A model generated the notes under the pieces. It had not been told where the DNA came from. It made no database searches and saw only the letters and a program-made list of their open reading frames with translations. Both the position numbers and the translations under genes were made by a program. From positions 1-21,493 of IMG/VR virus record IMGVR_UViG_3300021375_002080: a DNA stretch of 21,493 bases. One strand, 5' to 3'. This stretch comes from a virus. Below, in pieces: positions 7,252 to 14,826 of the stretch. Numbering within the stretch: the first letter of the stretch is position 1; the number at the start of each line of letters is the position of its first letter.

Positions 7252-8004
7252 ATGCCTGAAACCAGAAATAAAATTAAGAATGATGTGATTAAACAAATAA
7301 GACTATTGCTTGGCGATGGAATGATTGATATCGAATTGGATCCAGAGCATTATGATGTTGCATTGGATATCGCGCTTTCTAAAATAAGACAACGTTCAGA
7401 AAATGCAGTTGAAGAAGATTTTTATGCGTTAGAATTAAAAGAAGATGTAGCGGAGTATACGCTACCAGAAGAAATCACAGAAGTAAAGCAAATATGGAAC
7501 CGTTCGTTCGGTAATGGAGTTTCTGGCGGCGTTGACATGGATCCTTTTGAATTAGCATATGCAAATTCATATTTCTTTCTTAATAACCATATTGGTGGGG
7601 TTGCAACATTTGATTTCTTTACTCAGTATCGTGAAACTTTAAATAGAGTAGCAGCAACCGATATTATGTATATCTGGAATCCAGTTACAAAAAAATTAAA
7701 ACTATTAAGAAAAATGAGAGCCGATGCATTAGTTCTTATTCACGTACATGTTGAACGCAATGACGACCAACTGTTGGTTGATCCATATTTAAAATCTTGG
7801 TTGAGAGACTATGCCCTTGCATACTGCAAACGTATGTTGGGTGAAGCACGTGGTAAATTTTCATCATTACCTGGCGCACAAGGTGGTGTGACGTTAAATG
7901 GTGCAGAAATGAAAGCAGAGGCAGATGTTCTAATTGATAAACTTGAATTAGAACTTGCAACTTATGTAGATGGGTCAGCACCACTTGGATTCATAATTGG
8001 ATAA
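7252..8004 (+). CDS. 13: Neck protein gp13-like
   Basis: T4 gp13 joins gp14 in the neck that seals the packaged head. This 250-aa protein follows the pattern I know from marine T4-like gp13: an N-terminal helical segment in which a hydrophobic pair is followed by an acidic helix (IDIELDPEHYDVALDIALSKI), a strand region ending YTLPEEITEV, an aromatic-rich middle with MYIWNPVTKKLKLL, and a C-terminal helical block of the type W-L-x-x-Y-A-x-x-x-x-K / G-x-x-x-x-KF / PGxxGGVTLNG / EA-x-x-x-I-x-x-LE. The last block is the strongest support. In T4, gene 13 sits next to gene 14; here it is about 2.1 kb away on the opposite strand, separated by the oxygenase and the 415-aa gene. A late promoter and GGAG precede the start. 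Confidence 0.75.
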   Translation: MPETRNKIKNDVIKQIRLLLGDGMIDIELDPEHYDVALDIALSKIRQRSENAVEEDFYALELKEDVAEYTLPEEITEVKQIWNRSFGNGVSGGVDMDPFELAYANSYFFLNNHIGGVATFDFFTQYRETLNRVAATDIMYIWNPVTKKLKLLRKMRADALVLIHVHVERNDDQLLVDPYLKSWLRDYALAYCKRMLGEARGKFSSLPGAQGGVTLNGAEMKAEADVLIDKLELELATYVDGSAPLGFIIG

Positions 8005-8058
8005 CTGCTACATTTATATGAAAAGTAGAACAAGTTAGCGATATCTACAATATAACGT

Positions 8059-8066
8059 GATAAATA
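8059..8066 (+). promoter_or_regulatory. Possible late promoter (GATAAATA) upstream of the 88-aa gene
   Basis: The octamer fits the pattern seen elsewhere, but it lies only 8 bases before ATG 8075. With T4 spacing the transcript would start about 3 bases before the start codon, leaving no room for a ribosome-binding site. Confidence 0.45.
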
Positions 8067-8074
8067 AATTTGTT

Positions 8075-8341
8075 ATGACATTAGATGAACTTAAAAAACT
8101 GAATGAAGTGTTTTTTGCAGTCAAGGGACACTTATTTCCAGTATCATACTCTACAAACGAGATGCGTAGTGTATACGAGTCGTATATTAGACGTTTATGG
8201 GGAAACCATGAACGTATGATAAATTCAAATGATGATTTTGAAAAGGTGTGGAATAATCGCACATCATGGTTATACCCAATATCTGAGATTGATGATGATG
8301 ATGATGATATTGAATATGTAGCACATTTAGGTTACGATTAG
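8075..8341 (+). CDS. Small acidic protein of unknown function (88 aa)
   Basis: Not recognised. The protein has an N-terminal helix (LDELKKLNEVFFAVK), an aromatic/Arg-rich middle (YESYIRRLWGNHERM) and an acidic run of six Asp near residues 68-73, with no signal peptide or membrane segment. I prefer ATG 8075; an in-frame GTG at 8057 would give 94 aa but places the promoter-like GATAAATA inside the gene. Neither start has a visible Shine-Dalgarno sequence, unlike almost every other gene here. It lies between gp13 and the kinase promoter. The uninterrupted 88 codons and good gene-to-gene spacing support it as real. Confidence 0.6.
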   Translation: MTLDELKKLNEVFFAVKGHLFPVSYSTNEMRSVYESYIRRLWGNHERMINSNDDFEKVWNNRTSWLYPISEIDDDDDDIEYVAHLGYD

Positions 8342-8343
8342 AC

Positions 8344-8372
8344 TTGACAATAAATTAATACAATGTTATATT
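8344..8372 (+). promoter_or_regulatory. Sigma70-type promoter for the kinase gene
   Basis: A perfect TTGACA (8344-8349) and TATATT (8367-8372) are spaced by 17 bases, just after the preceding stop codon and about 32 bases before ATG 8405. Confidence 0.72.
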
Positions 8373-8404
8373 ACTCTATATAAAGAATCATAGAGGAATA
8401 TAGT

Positions 8405-8905
8405 ATGAGTAATCATAAATTATTAGTTATTGGGCACGGTAGACATGGAAAAGATACTGTGTGTGAATTTTTACGCGATGATTATGGTTATTCTTTTGAA
8501 AGCAGTTCACAGTTTTGCTCAAAACTATTCATTTATGATAACCTAAAAGATAAGTACGGATACACGTGCGAAGAAGAATGTTACGCAGATCGTCATAATC
8601 ATCGTGAAGAATGGTATAATGCTATATGTGATTACAATATTCCTGATGCTGCCACACTTGGTAGAGAAATGTTTGATTCGTATGACATATATTGTGGATT
8701 AAGAAATAAACGTGAGTTCTTTGCTATGAAAAATACTGGTGTATTTGATTATGCGATTTGGGTTGATAGAAGTATGCATTTGTTGCCCGAATCTAAAGAC
8801 TCTATGAGTCTTGAACAATGGATGGCAGATTATACTATTGATAATAATGGTGATTTATCAGAATTAAAATTTAACTTAGACCAATTAATGCGCTATATAG
8901 CATAG
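8405..8905 (+). CDS. P-loop (deoxy)nucleoside monophosphate kinase-like protein
   Basis: The N-terminus is a beta-strand running into a Walker A loop, G10-H-G-R-H-G15-K16-D17-T18, of the form seen in T4 gp1 dNMP kinase (GVKRSGKDT) and in dephospho-CoA kinases. The C-terminal NNGDLSELKFNLDQLM matches the NDGSLEEL-type ending of the same family. These enzymes phosphorylate (d)NMPs to feed phage DNA synthesis. At 166 aa it is shorter than T4 gp1 (241 aa), so the lid or substrate-binding region is reduced, and the substrate is uncertain. The start has GAGG (8393-8396), 8 bases upstream. Its own sigma70-type promoter suggests early expression despite its place between gp13 and gp18. Confidence 0.75.
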   Translation: MSNHKLLVIGHGRHGKDTVCEFLRDDYGYSFESSSQFCSKLFIYDNLKDKYGYTCEEECYADRHNHREEWYNAICDYNIPDAATLGREMFDSYDIYCGLRNKREFFAMKNTGVFDYAIWVDRSMHLLPESKDSMSLEQWMADYTIDNNGDLSELKFNLDQLMRYIA

Positions 8906-8961
8906 TTATAAAACAATTGTCTATGTAGTTAATTCAAAAATACGCATTTTTCTGTATATTT

Positions 8962-8969
8962 AATAAATA
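8962..8969 (+). promoter_or_regulatory. Late promoter (AATAAATA) for the tail sheath gene
   Basis: AATAAATACT keeps the ATAAATACT core found at the other late promoters here. It lies 41 bases before ATG 9011, which has a very strong AAGGAG at 8998-9003. Confidence 0.6.
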
Positions 8970-9010
8970 CTCTTAGCAAACAAATATATGTTTTTATAAG
9001 GAGAAACAGA

Positions 9011-11689
9011 ATGGCGACATTAGTATCCCCAGGTGTATCAGTAATGGTTACGGACGAATCACAGTACGTATCTGCAACACAGGGTACCCTACCGCTAGTT
9101 GTAGTAGCAACGGCATCAAACAAAACAGACGGTTCAGGAACAGCATTAGCAGCAGGCACAATTCCAGCAAATTCTGGCGTTGCATATCTAGTTTCTTCGC
9201 AACGTGAATTAGTAGAAACTTTTGGAGAACCAAAGTTTTATGAAGTAGGCGGTTCAGTAGTACAGGGTTCTGAAACAAGTGAATATGGACTACTAGCAGC
9301 ATATCAATATCTAGGCGTTTCAAATAATGCTTATATTATTCGTGCAGATATTGATCTAGCAGAATTAGAAGCAAGCACCGAAGAACCAGCTGGTGTTTTA
9401 GTAAATGGCACATATTGGCATGAAGCAACTGCTTCAGATTATGGACTATTTGAATATAATGGCACATCTTGGGTTGCAATCACACCATCAGTATTAATGG
9501 ATGAACCAGGCACAGGTAATGTTGAACCTATGAATTCATCTGGTTATGCGGCTCCGGTGAATACATTTGGTTCTGCAGGTGATTTTGCAGTTGTTACGTC
9601 AACAATAAAAATGACCTATTGGAAGAAAATTTCAACTAGTTGGGTTCTACTAGGTGATATTGGTTCGCCAAATTTCTCATTCGCAAACTTTGCACCAGCA
9701 AGTGCAATCACAGGTGATGTTTATGTTCGCTTAACAAAACAAGGCGGCGGATTAGATATCAAACTTGCAAATTATAATTCAGTATCGGGTGCATTCCAAG
9801 CATTACAAGTTTCAATATACGCTAACGATGATATTGCAATGAATAATTCATTGATAACTCTTGGTGACGTATACGCTAGACGCGATGAAACAAAAGGTGT
9901 GTTAGAATTACGTAGACATACTGGTGGAACTACAACTTCAATTCAAAGTGAAATTTCTATAGCAGATACTACATCCATAACTTCATCATTTACTGTTTCA
10001 GTGGATGGCAATGTAACGGCCTTTACTTTTACAACCGCATCAATCGATACTGTGATTACATCAATGCAGAATAACTCTGACTTGAATAATAATAATGTAA
10101 AGATTGAAAAAGTTGGCACAAATAAAATTAGACTCATCAAAACTGATGGTAAAATGCTAACATTGTCATTCTCTGCAGGTGCAAACGATATGGGATTCAC
10201 TTCAGCAAGTACATTTATAGCAACAGTATGGGAAGACCTTTCATATGAATCAAGTACACTAGCGCCAAAAGGCGATATCGCTCCGGATACACTATGGTAC
10301 AATGCTGATTTAAAAATGGAATTACTACGTGTTGAATATGTGGGTGGCGAACAGCAATGGGTAAAATATGCTTGGTCAGAAGACAATGATGGTATATATG
10401 CTAATGAACTACAATTACGTTCAATGCGTCCAATCGCACGTAAAGATGGATCATCTGCGCTGATTGCTGGTGATATTTGGGTAGATACAGATGCAGCAAA
10501 TTATCCAGTAATGTGGCGCTATAGTGGGTTAGAATGGGTAAAACTAGATAATGCTGATCAGTCGTCATCCAATGGTATGATTTTCGGTCACTACTCAGCG
10601 GACGCACCGTATGATACACTGGGCAATGACATTGCGCGTGACGTACATGAAAATACACCAAATGCAGAACTACTTCCAGAAAATATCTTAATGGTTAACA
10701 TGGATTATACAACATACAATGTCAAGCAATATGTAGATGGAAAATGGGAATGGGTATCAGGCGTAAATCTAGATGGTTCAGGCAAATTTGGTTCATCAGC
10801 ACAGCGTCATATGGTTTCTGAAGCAATGTCAGCAGCACTAGTAGCAAACGAAGGTATTCGTGCAGAAGCAGTATACTTCAATTTGATTGCCGCGCCAGGT
10901 TATCCAGAACTAACAGATGAAATGGTTGGTCTAAACAAAGACAAAAAAGAAATAGCATTTGTTATCGGTGATACTCCAATGACATTAAAAGGTACTGCAA
11001 CAGATATTAAAGCCTGGGCAGATAATAATACAGTAACAGATGCATATGCAGGTGTTTATTATCCACATGGTTTAACCACTGATCTATCTGGCAATGAAGT
11101 TGTTATGCCAGCATCAGCAATTGCATTGCGTACTATAGCTTTCTCAGATCAAGTATCTTTCCCTTGGTTTGCTCCAGCAGGTTTAACACGTGGGGTTGTT
11201 ACTAATGCATCACAAGTTGGCTATGTAAATGATGAAAATGAATTTGTTCGGGTTCGTCTCACAGAAGGCCAGCGTGATGTAATGTATGCAAACCGTATGA
11301 ATCCAATCGCAGATATGCCTGGCACAGGCTTAGTTGTATATGGTCAAAAGACGCAGCAATCATTTGCATCTGCACTTGATCGTATCAACGTAGCAAGACT
11401 AGTTAATCACATGCGTTATAGTTTAGATCAACTATCAAGAGGCTTCTTGTTTGAACAAAATGATAAAATCACACGTGACAACATGCGAGATGCGGTTGAG
11501 CGTTTCTGCGGCGGTCTAGTTACTAATCGAGGCCTATATGACTTCCTAGTAGTTTGTGATGAATCAAACAATACACCGGCACGTATCGATAGAAATGAAT
11601 TATGGGTAGATATTGCAATTCAGCCAGTCAAATCAGTTGAATTTATCTATATTCCTCTGCGTATTCGTAATACTGGTGAAGAATTATAA
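9011..11689 (+). CDS. 18: Tail sheath protein gp18-like (enlarged)
   Basis: gp18 forms the contractile sheath around the tube. The N-terminus (LVSPGVSVMVTDES) and the C-terminal domain (~600-892) are diagnostic: GLVVYGQKT, ALDRINVARLVNHM, FLFEQND, VVCDESNNTPARID and the closing VKSVEFIYIPLRI, which is the strand exchanged between sheath subunits. At 892 aa it is well above T4 gp18 (659 aa). The excess lies in the middle (~residues 125-590), which holds several W/Y-rich beta modules of a common type (for example GTYWHEATA..LFEYNGTSWV, GDIWVDTDA..MWRYSGLEWV, VKQYVDGKWEWV), probably surface decorations inserted in the protruding domains. A very strong AAGGAG fits high expression. A late promoter precedes it and a terminator follows. 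Confidence 0.95.
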   Translation: MATLVSPGVSVMVTDESQYVSATQGTLPLVVVATASNKTDGSGTALAAGTIPANSGVAYLVSSQRELVETFGEPKFYEVGGSVVQGSETSEYGLLAAYQYLGVSNNAYIIRADIDLAELEASTEEPAGVLVNGTYWHEATASDYGLFEYNGTSWVAITPSVLMDEPGTGNVEPMNSSGYAAPVNTFGSAGDFAVVTSTIKMTYWKKISTSWVLLGDIGSPNFSFANFAPASAITGDVYVRLTKQGGGLDIKLANYNSVSGAFQALQVSIYANDDIAMNNSLITLGDVYARRDETKGVLELRRHTGGTTTSIQSEISIADTTSITSSFTVSVDGNVTAFTFTTASIDTVITSMQNNSDLNNNNVKIEKVGTNKIRLIKTDGKMLTLSFSAGANDMGFTSASTFIATVWEDLSYESSTLAPKGDIAPDTLWYNADLKMELLRVEYVGGEQQWVKYAWSEDNDGIYANELQLRSMRPIARKDGSSALIAGDIWVDTDAANYPVMWRYSGLEWVKLDNADQSSSNGMIFGHYSADAPYDTLGNDIARDVHENTPNAELLPENILMVNMDYTTYNVKQYVDGKWEWVSGVNLDGSGKFGSSAQRHMVSEAMSAALVANEGIRAEAVYFNLIAAPGYPELTDEMVGLNKDKKEIAFVIGDTPMTLKGTATDIKAWADNNTVTDAYAGVYYPHGLTTDLSGNEVVMPASAIALRTIAFSDQVSFPWFAPAGLTRGVVTNASQVGYVNDENEFVRVRLTEGQRDVMYANRMNPIADMPGTGLVVYGQKTQQSFASALDRINVARLVNHMRYSLDQLSRGFLFEQNDKITRDNMRDAVERFCGGLVTNRGLYDFLVVCDESNNTPARIDRNELWVDIAIQPVKSVEFIYIPLRIRNTGEEL

Positions 11690-11718
11690 TATAGTATTAA
11701 AAACAATAACTTTAAGAG

Positions 11719-11743
11719 ACCCGGCAGCAATGTCGGGTTTTTT
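11719..11743 (+). terminator. Rho-independent terminator after gp18
   Basis: A 7-bp stem (11719-11725 with 11732-11738, one G-U pair) closes a 6-base loop and runs into six Ts. It separates the gp18 transcript from the gp19 promoters. Confidence 0.85.
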
Positions 11744-11764
11744 ATTAACTACAACTTTAATTTT

Positions 11765-11782
11765 AATAAATACTGATAAATA
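11765..11782 (+). promoter_or_regulatory. Tandem late promoters for gp19
   Basis: AATAAATACT (11765) is followed exactly 10 bases later by GATAAATACT (11775), forming a direct repeat of the late element. Both precede AGGAG (11806-11810) and ATG 11819. Doubling would suit the need for many tube subunits. Confidence 0.7.
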
Positions 11783-11818
11783 CTTGTATAACGCAAAACT
11801 ATATCAGGAGATATTATT

Positions 11819-12415
11819 ATGGCAAGAACATTACAAAATTTCGGTGTTCCAACAGATAGCGGTGCATCAACAGGTACAGGTATTCTACAACCTAAATTAA
11901 ACTATCGTTTTAGAGTACAAGTTGCAGGTTTTGGTGGCCTATCAGAGAATACAACAGACTTCACAAGACAAGTTATGAATGTAACCCGTCCCAAAGTCTC
12001 ACACGAGTCTATTCCAATTGATTCATACAACTCTCGTATGTACATGATGGGAAAGCACACTTGGGAACCAATCACAATCACACTACGTGATGATGTCGCT
12101 AACTCACTAACTAAATTAGTTGGCCGTCAAGTACAATCACAACTAGATCACAGAAATCAAACTGGTCCACTTGCAGGAACAAACTACAAATTTTCGACAC
12201 TTATTGAAACACTAAATGGCAATGATGGTAATCCAATTGAACAGTGGCAACTAGAAGGTTGTTTCCTAACAAACACAGATTATTCACAAAGTGATTACTC
12301 AGTGTCAGATGCAGTTACAATCAATTTGACAATTCAATATGATAACGCTGTTTTAACTGATACAGATTTGATGCCATCCCCTGGCTTCACCAATGATTCA
12401 AGTTTAACTGGCTAA
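11819..12415 (+). CDS. 19: Tail tube protein gp19-like
   Basis: gp19 hexamers stack to form the inner tube through which DNA passes. The 198-aa sequence shows the family pattern: an NYRFRVQVAGFGGL strand near the start, the RPKVSHESIPIDSYNSRMYMMGKHTWEPITITLRDD loop and strand, an EQWQLEGCFLTNTDYS segment, and the terminal AVTINLTIQYDNA strand. T4 gp19 is 163 aa, so this version is slightly longer. It follows gp18 in the canonical order, behind a terminator and two late promoters, with AGGAG 8 bases before the ATG. The next gene begins 13 bases after its stop and carries a related fold. Confidence 0.93.
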   Translation: MARTLQNFGVPTDSGASTGTGILQPKLNYRFRVQVAGFGGLSENTTDFTRQVMNVTRPKVSHESIPIDSYNSRMYMMGKHTWEPITITLRDDVANSLTKLVGRQVQSQLDHRNQTGPLAGTNYKFSTLIETLNGNDGNPIEQWQLEGCFLTNTDYSQSDYSVSDAVTINLTIQYDNAVLTDTDLMPSPGFTNDSSLTG

Positions 12416-12428
12416 TAGGTAATATAAA

Positions 12429-14099
12429 ATGGCGAACAAGTCTCTACAAAATGAGAGAACTGACAAAACAATATTAGCTGGTAGCAATCAAGCAACTAGC
12501 AAATATGGATTTGCAGGAAATTCTCAATCTGCAATTACTGCTGCTCCAAAAATGGGAGACATGTGGTTTGTAGAATTTATAGATACTATAACTGGCTTAT
12601 CATCCGATATGTCATCATTCGCCAAAACAGTTTCGCCAATAACTATTTCAACTGAAACAGTAACTGTTGACAAATATGGCAAAAAAGTACATTTGCCCAT
12701 TTATGTTAATTTTCCTGAAGTTTCCATCAGTCTTTATGATAAGACTGATGGAAGTGGATTTACAGTTGCGAATGAACTTTACAGTAACTTTTTCAAAAAT
12801 GCCAATCTTGGCACTGACGCGGGGGTTTTGGATAGTACGATTAGAGATAGAACATCTGGTCGTGGTCTTCCATCAAATGCTGAAGCCACAGGATATTACA
12901 GAAGTTTTAAAAAAATAGTTATCTATCATTTCTTTGGATCATTCGGACAAGGAATAGATAGGGATCCAAGAGGAAGAGAACAATTGGGGGAAGTTAATTC
13001 TAGATCAAATGGTTCTATTCAAAAAATAGAAATAATAAATCCTCTTTTAACCAATATTACATTTAGTGGCAGTGATTATTCAGATTCATCATTGCGAACG
13101 ATTGATCTTCAATTACAACCTGAGAATATTATATTTGGAACACCACAAAATAATGTTGTTGTTCCAGACTGGATGAAACAAGGACTAGAATTTATTTTAG
13201 AAGATTTAGATCCAAGTAATAGTGTGGATAATGCATTAAAACTTCTTTCTAACGTTAGAACTAATGAAAAATTAGACTCGATGATTTCTGGATTAGCAGA
13301 TGGTAAAAACTTAGGACAGATCGATAGTGATCTTAATGGACTAGATCAAATCGCTGAAAACAATGAGGTTTTCGGTGTTTCGTCTGACACCAATGCAAGA
13401 GAACAATTAAGTAGACTTAAAAAATTAAGTGGTACTTTAAAATATGTAAAATCAAATCCAGATGCTACACCAGAAGAAAAAGCAGAAGCCGAAAAGCTAT
13501 TTGCCGATGAGATTGCATCGGCTATACCTATGCCCGCATCGTCATTGAAGCAGTATGATGATTTTGGTGAGATGCAAAATTCTTTAAACAGTAGGAATAG
13601 ATTTCCTGATAATCCATACTCTAGTGATATACTGTATCCCAATGTTGCTGGTTTTCCAGATGCGAGGCTTGCGAATGGTGGCACTGATAGATTCACAGGT
13701 ATTGATCTAGCAAATTTAATATCAAATGAATTGATAACTTCATTTTTAAATGGAAAATCAATTAACTTAGATAATATAACATCGCCGATTGCACAGGGAA
13801 TACTAGGTGGCAATACTGGAATTGGTAGAATACAAACCGCACTAGAAACTTCCCAAAGTAGATTCGGTGTTGGTGGTGATTTTGTGAGAGATGCATTATT
13901 AAAATCTACTAGGCTTGGAAATAATACAACAGGACCGCGTACTACTGTTGTATCAACCGCACCGACATTTTCTACGCCAAGTTCAGATTTCTCAGATAAA
14001 GATTTACGTACGCCTGGAATTCAATTTGATTCTAAATCTCGTTCGGCCACTCAAAATAATATAACAAATTTAAGAAATAAAACGGGAGGCATTAGATGA
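12429..14099 (+). CDS. Tube-fold paralogue, candidate baseplate tube initiator (gp54/gp48-like)
   Basis: Residues ~40-240 look like a divergent tail-tube domain: MGDMWFVEFIDTITGL, VSPITISTETVTVDKYGKKVHLP, FPEVSISLYDK, then FKKIVIYHFFGSFG and IQKIEIINPLLTNITFSGSDYSDSSLRTIDLQLQ, which parallels the end of gp19 (residue, strand and loop order). T4 gp48 and gp54, which start the tube on the baseplate, share this fold, so an initiator or adaptor role is the best inference. The remaining ~315 residues (Asn/Ser/Leu-rich, with predicted helices around 330-360) are not recognised. At 556 aa it is longer than gp48 (364) or gp54 (320). It could also be a decorated second tube protein. The stop overlaps the next start (ATGA, 14096-14099). 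Confidence 0.65.
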   Translation: MANKSLQNERTDKTILAGSNQATSKYGFAGNSQSAITAAPKMGDMWFVEFIDTITGLSSDMSSFAKTVSPITISTETVTVDKYGKKVHLPIYVNFPEVSISLYDKTDGSGFTVANELYSNFFKNANLGTDAGVLDSTIRDRTSGRGLPSNAEATGYYRSFKKIVIYHFFGSFGQGIDRDPRGREQLGEVNSRSNGSIQKIEIINPLLTNITFSGSDYSDSSLRTIDLQLQPENIIFGTPQNNVVVPDWMKQGLEFILEDLDPSNSVDNALKLLSNVRTNEKLDSMISGLADGKNLGQIDSDLNGLDQIAENNEVFGVSSDTNAREQLSRLKKLSGTLKYVKSNPDATPEEKAEAEKLFADEIASAIPMPASSLKQYDDFGEMQNSLNSRNRFPDNPYSSDILYPNVAGFPDARLANGGTDRFTGIDLANLISNELITSFLNGKSINLDNITSPIAQGILGGNTGIGRIQTALETSQSRFGVGGDFVRDALLKSTRLGNNTTGPRTTVVSTAPTFSTPSSDFSDKDLRTPGIQFDSKSRSATQNNITNLRNKTGGIR

Positions 14100-14359
14100 A
14101 TATTGATGTTCTCGTTGCTAAACTTGTAAAAAAAGGATTTTCGGTTGAACGTGCTAAAGTTTTTGCCAATCAAATATTAACAACCGCTAAACAATATGGA
14201 GTTGATGCTTCGTATCTAGTTGACCAAGTATCAACTGATTTTAAACTCAATGATCTAGGATCATTCATTATTAATAACGCTTTGCGATATGGGTATGTTA
14301 CTGGTAAAATGTCAGAAAAAAAACCGAATAAATATATTGCAAGAGCGATTATTAAATGA
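14096..14359 (+). CDS. Conserved-position 87-aa hypothetical protein
   Basis: Not recognised. It is a small basic, mainly helical protein: VAKLVKKGFSVERAKVFANQIL, AKQYGVDASYLVDQV and LGSFIINNALRYGY, ending in KPNKYIARAIIK. It overlaps the preceding stop and the following start by four bases each (ATGA), so it is translationally coupled between the tube-fold protein and gp4, which suggests a virion or assembly role. A strong GGGAGG (14084-14089) precedes its ATG. Its size and continuous frame in a tight operon support it as a real gene. Confidence 0.75.
   Translation: MNIDVLVAKLVKKGFSVERAKVFANQILTTAKQYGVDASYLVDQVSTDFKLNDLGSFIINNALRYGYVTGKMSEKKPNKYIARAIIK
14327..14334 (+). promoter_or_regulatory. 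Possible intragenic late promoter before gp4
   Basis: AATAAATA lies 21 bases before ATG 14356, inside the end of the 87-aa gene. It lacks the CT extension of the better copies, so this is a weak candidate. Confidence 0.35.
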
Positions 14360-14814
14360 CTAAATTTCATCAAGGCAAGTATCCGATAAAAAACGCCCAG
14401 AAATATGCTGGTGGAAAGACTCCTACTTTTAGAAGTAGTTGGGAACATACATTTATGAATTTTTGTGATGAAAATCCAAACATTGTTGCGTGGGCCAGTG
14501 AACCTGTAAAAATAACATATCAGAACCCACTCACCGGAAAAGTAACAGGATATGTTCCTGATTTTGTTATAACTTATATAGATGCAAGCGGTAAAAAGCA
14601 TGCTGAACTTATAGAAATAAAACCATCATCCCAAACAAAACTAGAGTTTGCAAAGGGCAGAGGCGACCAAACACAAGTTGCAATAAATTATGCAAAATGG
14701 GAAGCCGCAACATCCTGGGCTAAAAAAAGGGGTATGAAGTTTAGAGTATTGAATGAAGGTGACATATATCAAAACACCAAGAAACCTAACGCACGTAAAC
14801 CTAAAAAGAAATAA
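14356..14814 (+). CDS. 4: Head-completion nuclease gp4-like
   Basis: T4 gp4 (gp50/gp65 family) is needed to finish heads so that tails can attach, probably by trimming DNA or stabilising the portal end. The 152-aa protein shows the whole family pattern: HQGKYPIKNAQKY at the start, RSSWE with Glu30, NPNIVAWASEPVKITY, the PD-(D/E)xK-type core of Asp69 in YVPDF and E87-I-K89 in LIEIKP, then NYAKWEAATSWAKKRGMKFRVL. This is a TnsA-like nuclease fold. The key residues all look intact. The Lys-rich C-terminus (KPNARKPKKK) may contact DNA. It starts within an ATGA overlap and is followed 12 bases later by gp16. Confidence 0.88.
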   Translation: MTKFHQGKYPIKNAQKYAGGKTPTFRSSWEHTFMNFCDENPNIVAWASEPVKITYQNPLTGKVTGYVPDFVITYIDASGKKHAELIEIKPSSQTKLEFAKGRGDQTQVAINYAKWEAATSWAKKRGMKFRVLNEGDIYQNTKKPNARKPKKK

Positions 14815-14826
14815 TAGGATAATAAA

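Noticed and set aside
8936-8951. AAAAAT/ATTTTT hairpin after the kinase gene as a terminator
   Set aside because: The stem is six A-T pairs only, with no G-C content, and is expected by chance in this AT-rich DNA.
11613-11900. Plus-strand 95-aa open frame spanning the gp18-gp19 gap
   Set aside because: It crosses the terminator and tandem promoters and overlaps both tail genes; a shadow frame.
12325-12331. TTGACA inside gp19
   Set aside because: A -35-like box within a coding region with no convincing -10 at the right distance and no gene start that needs it.
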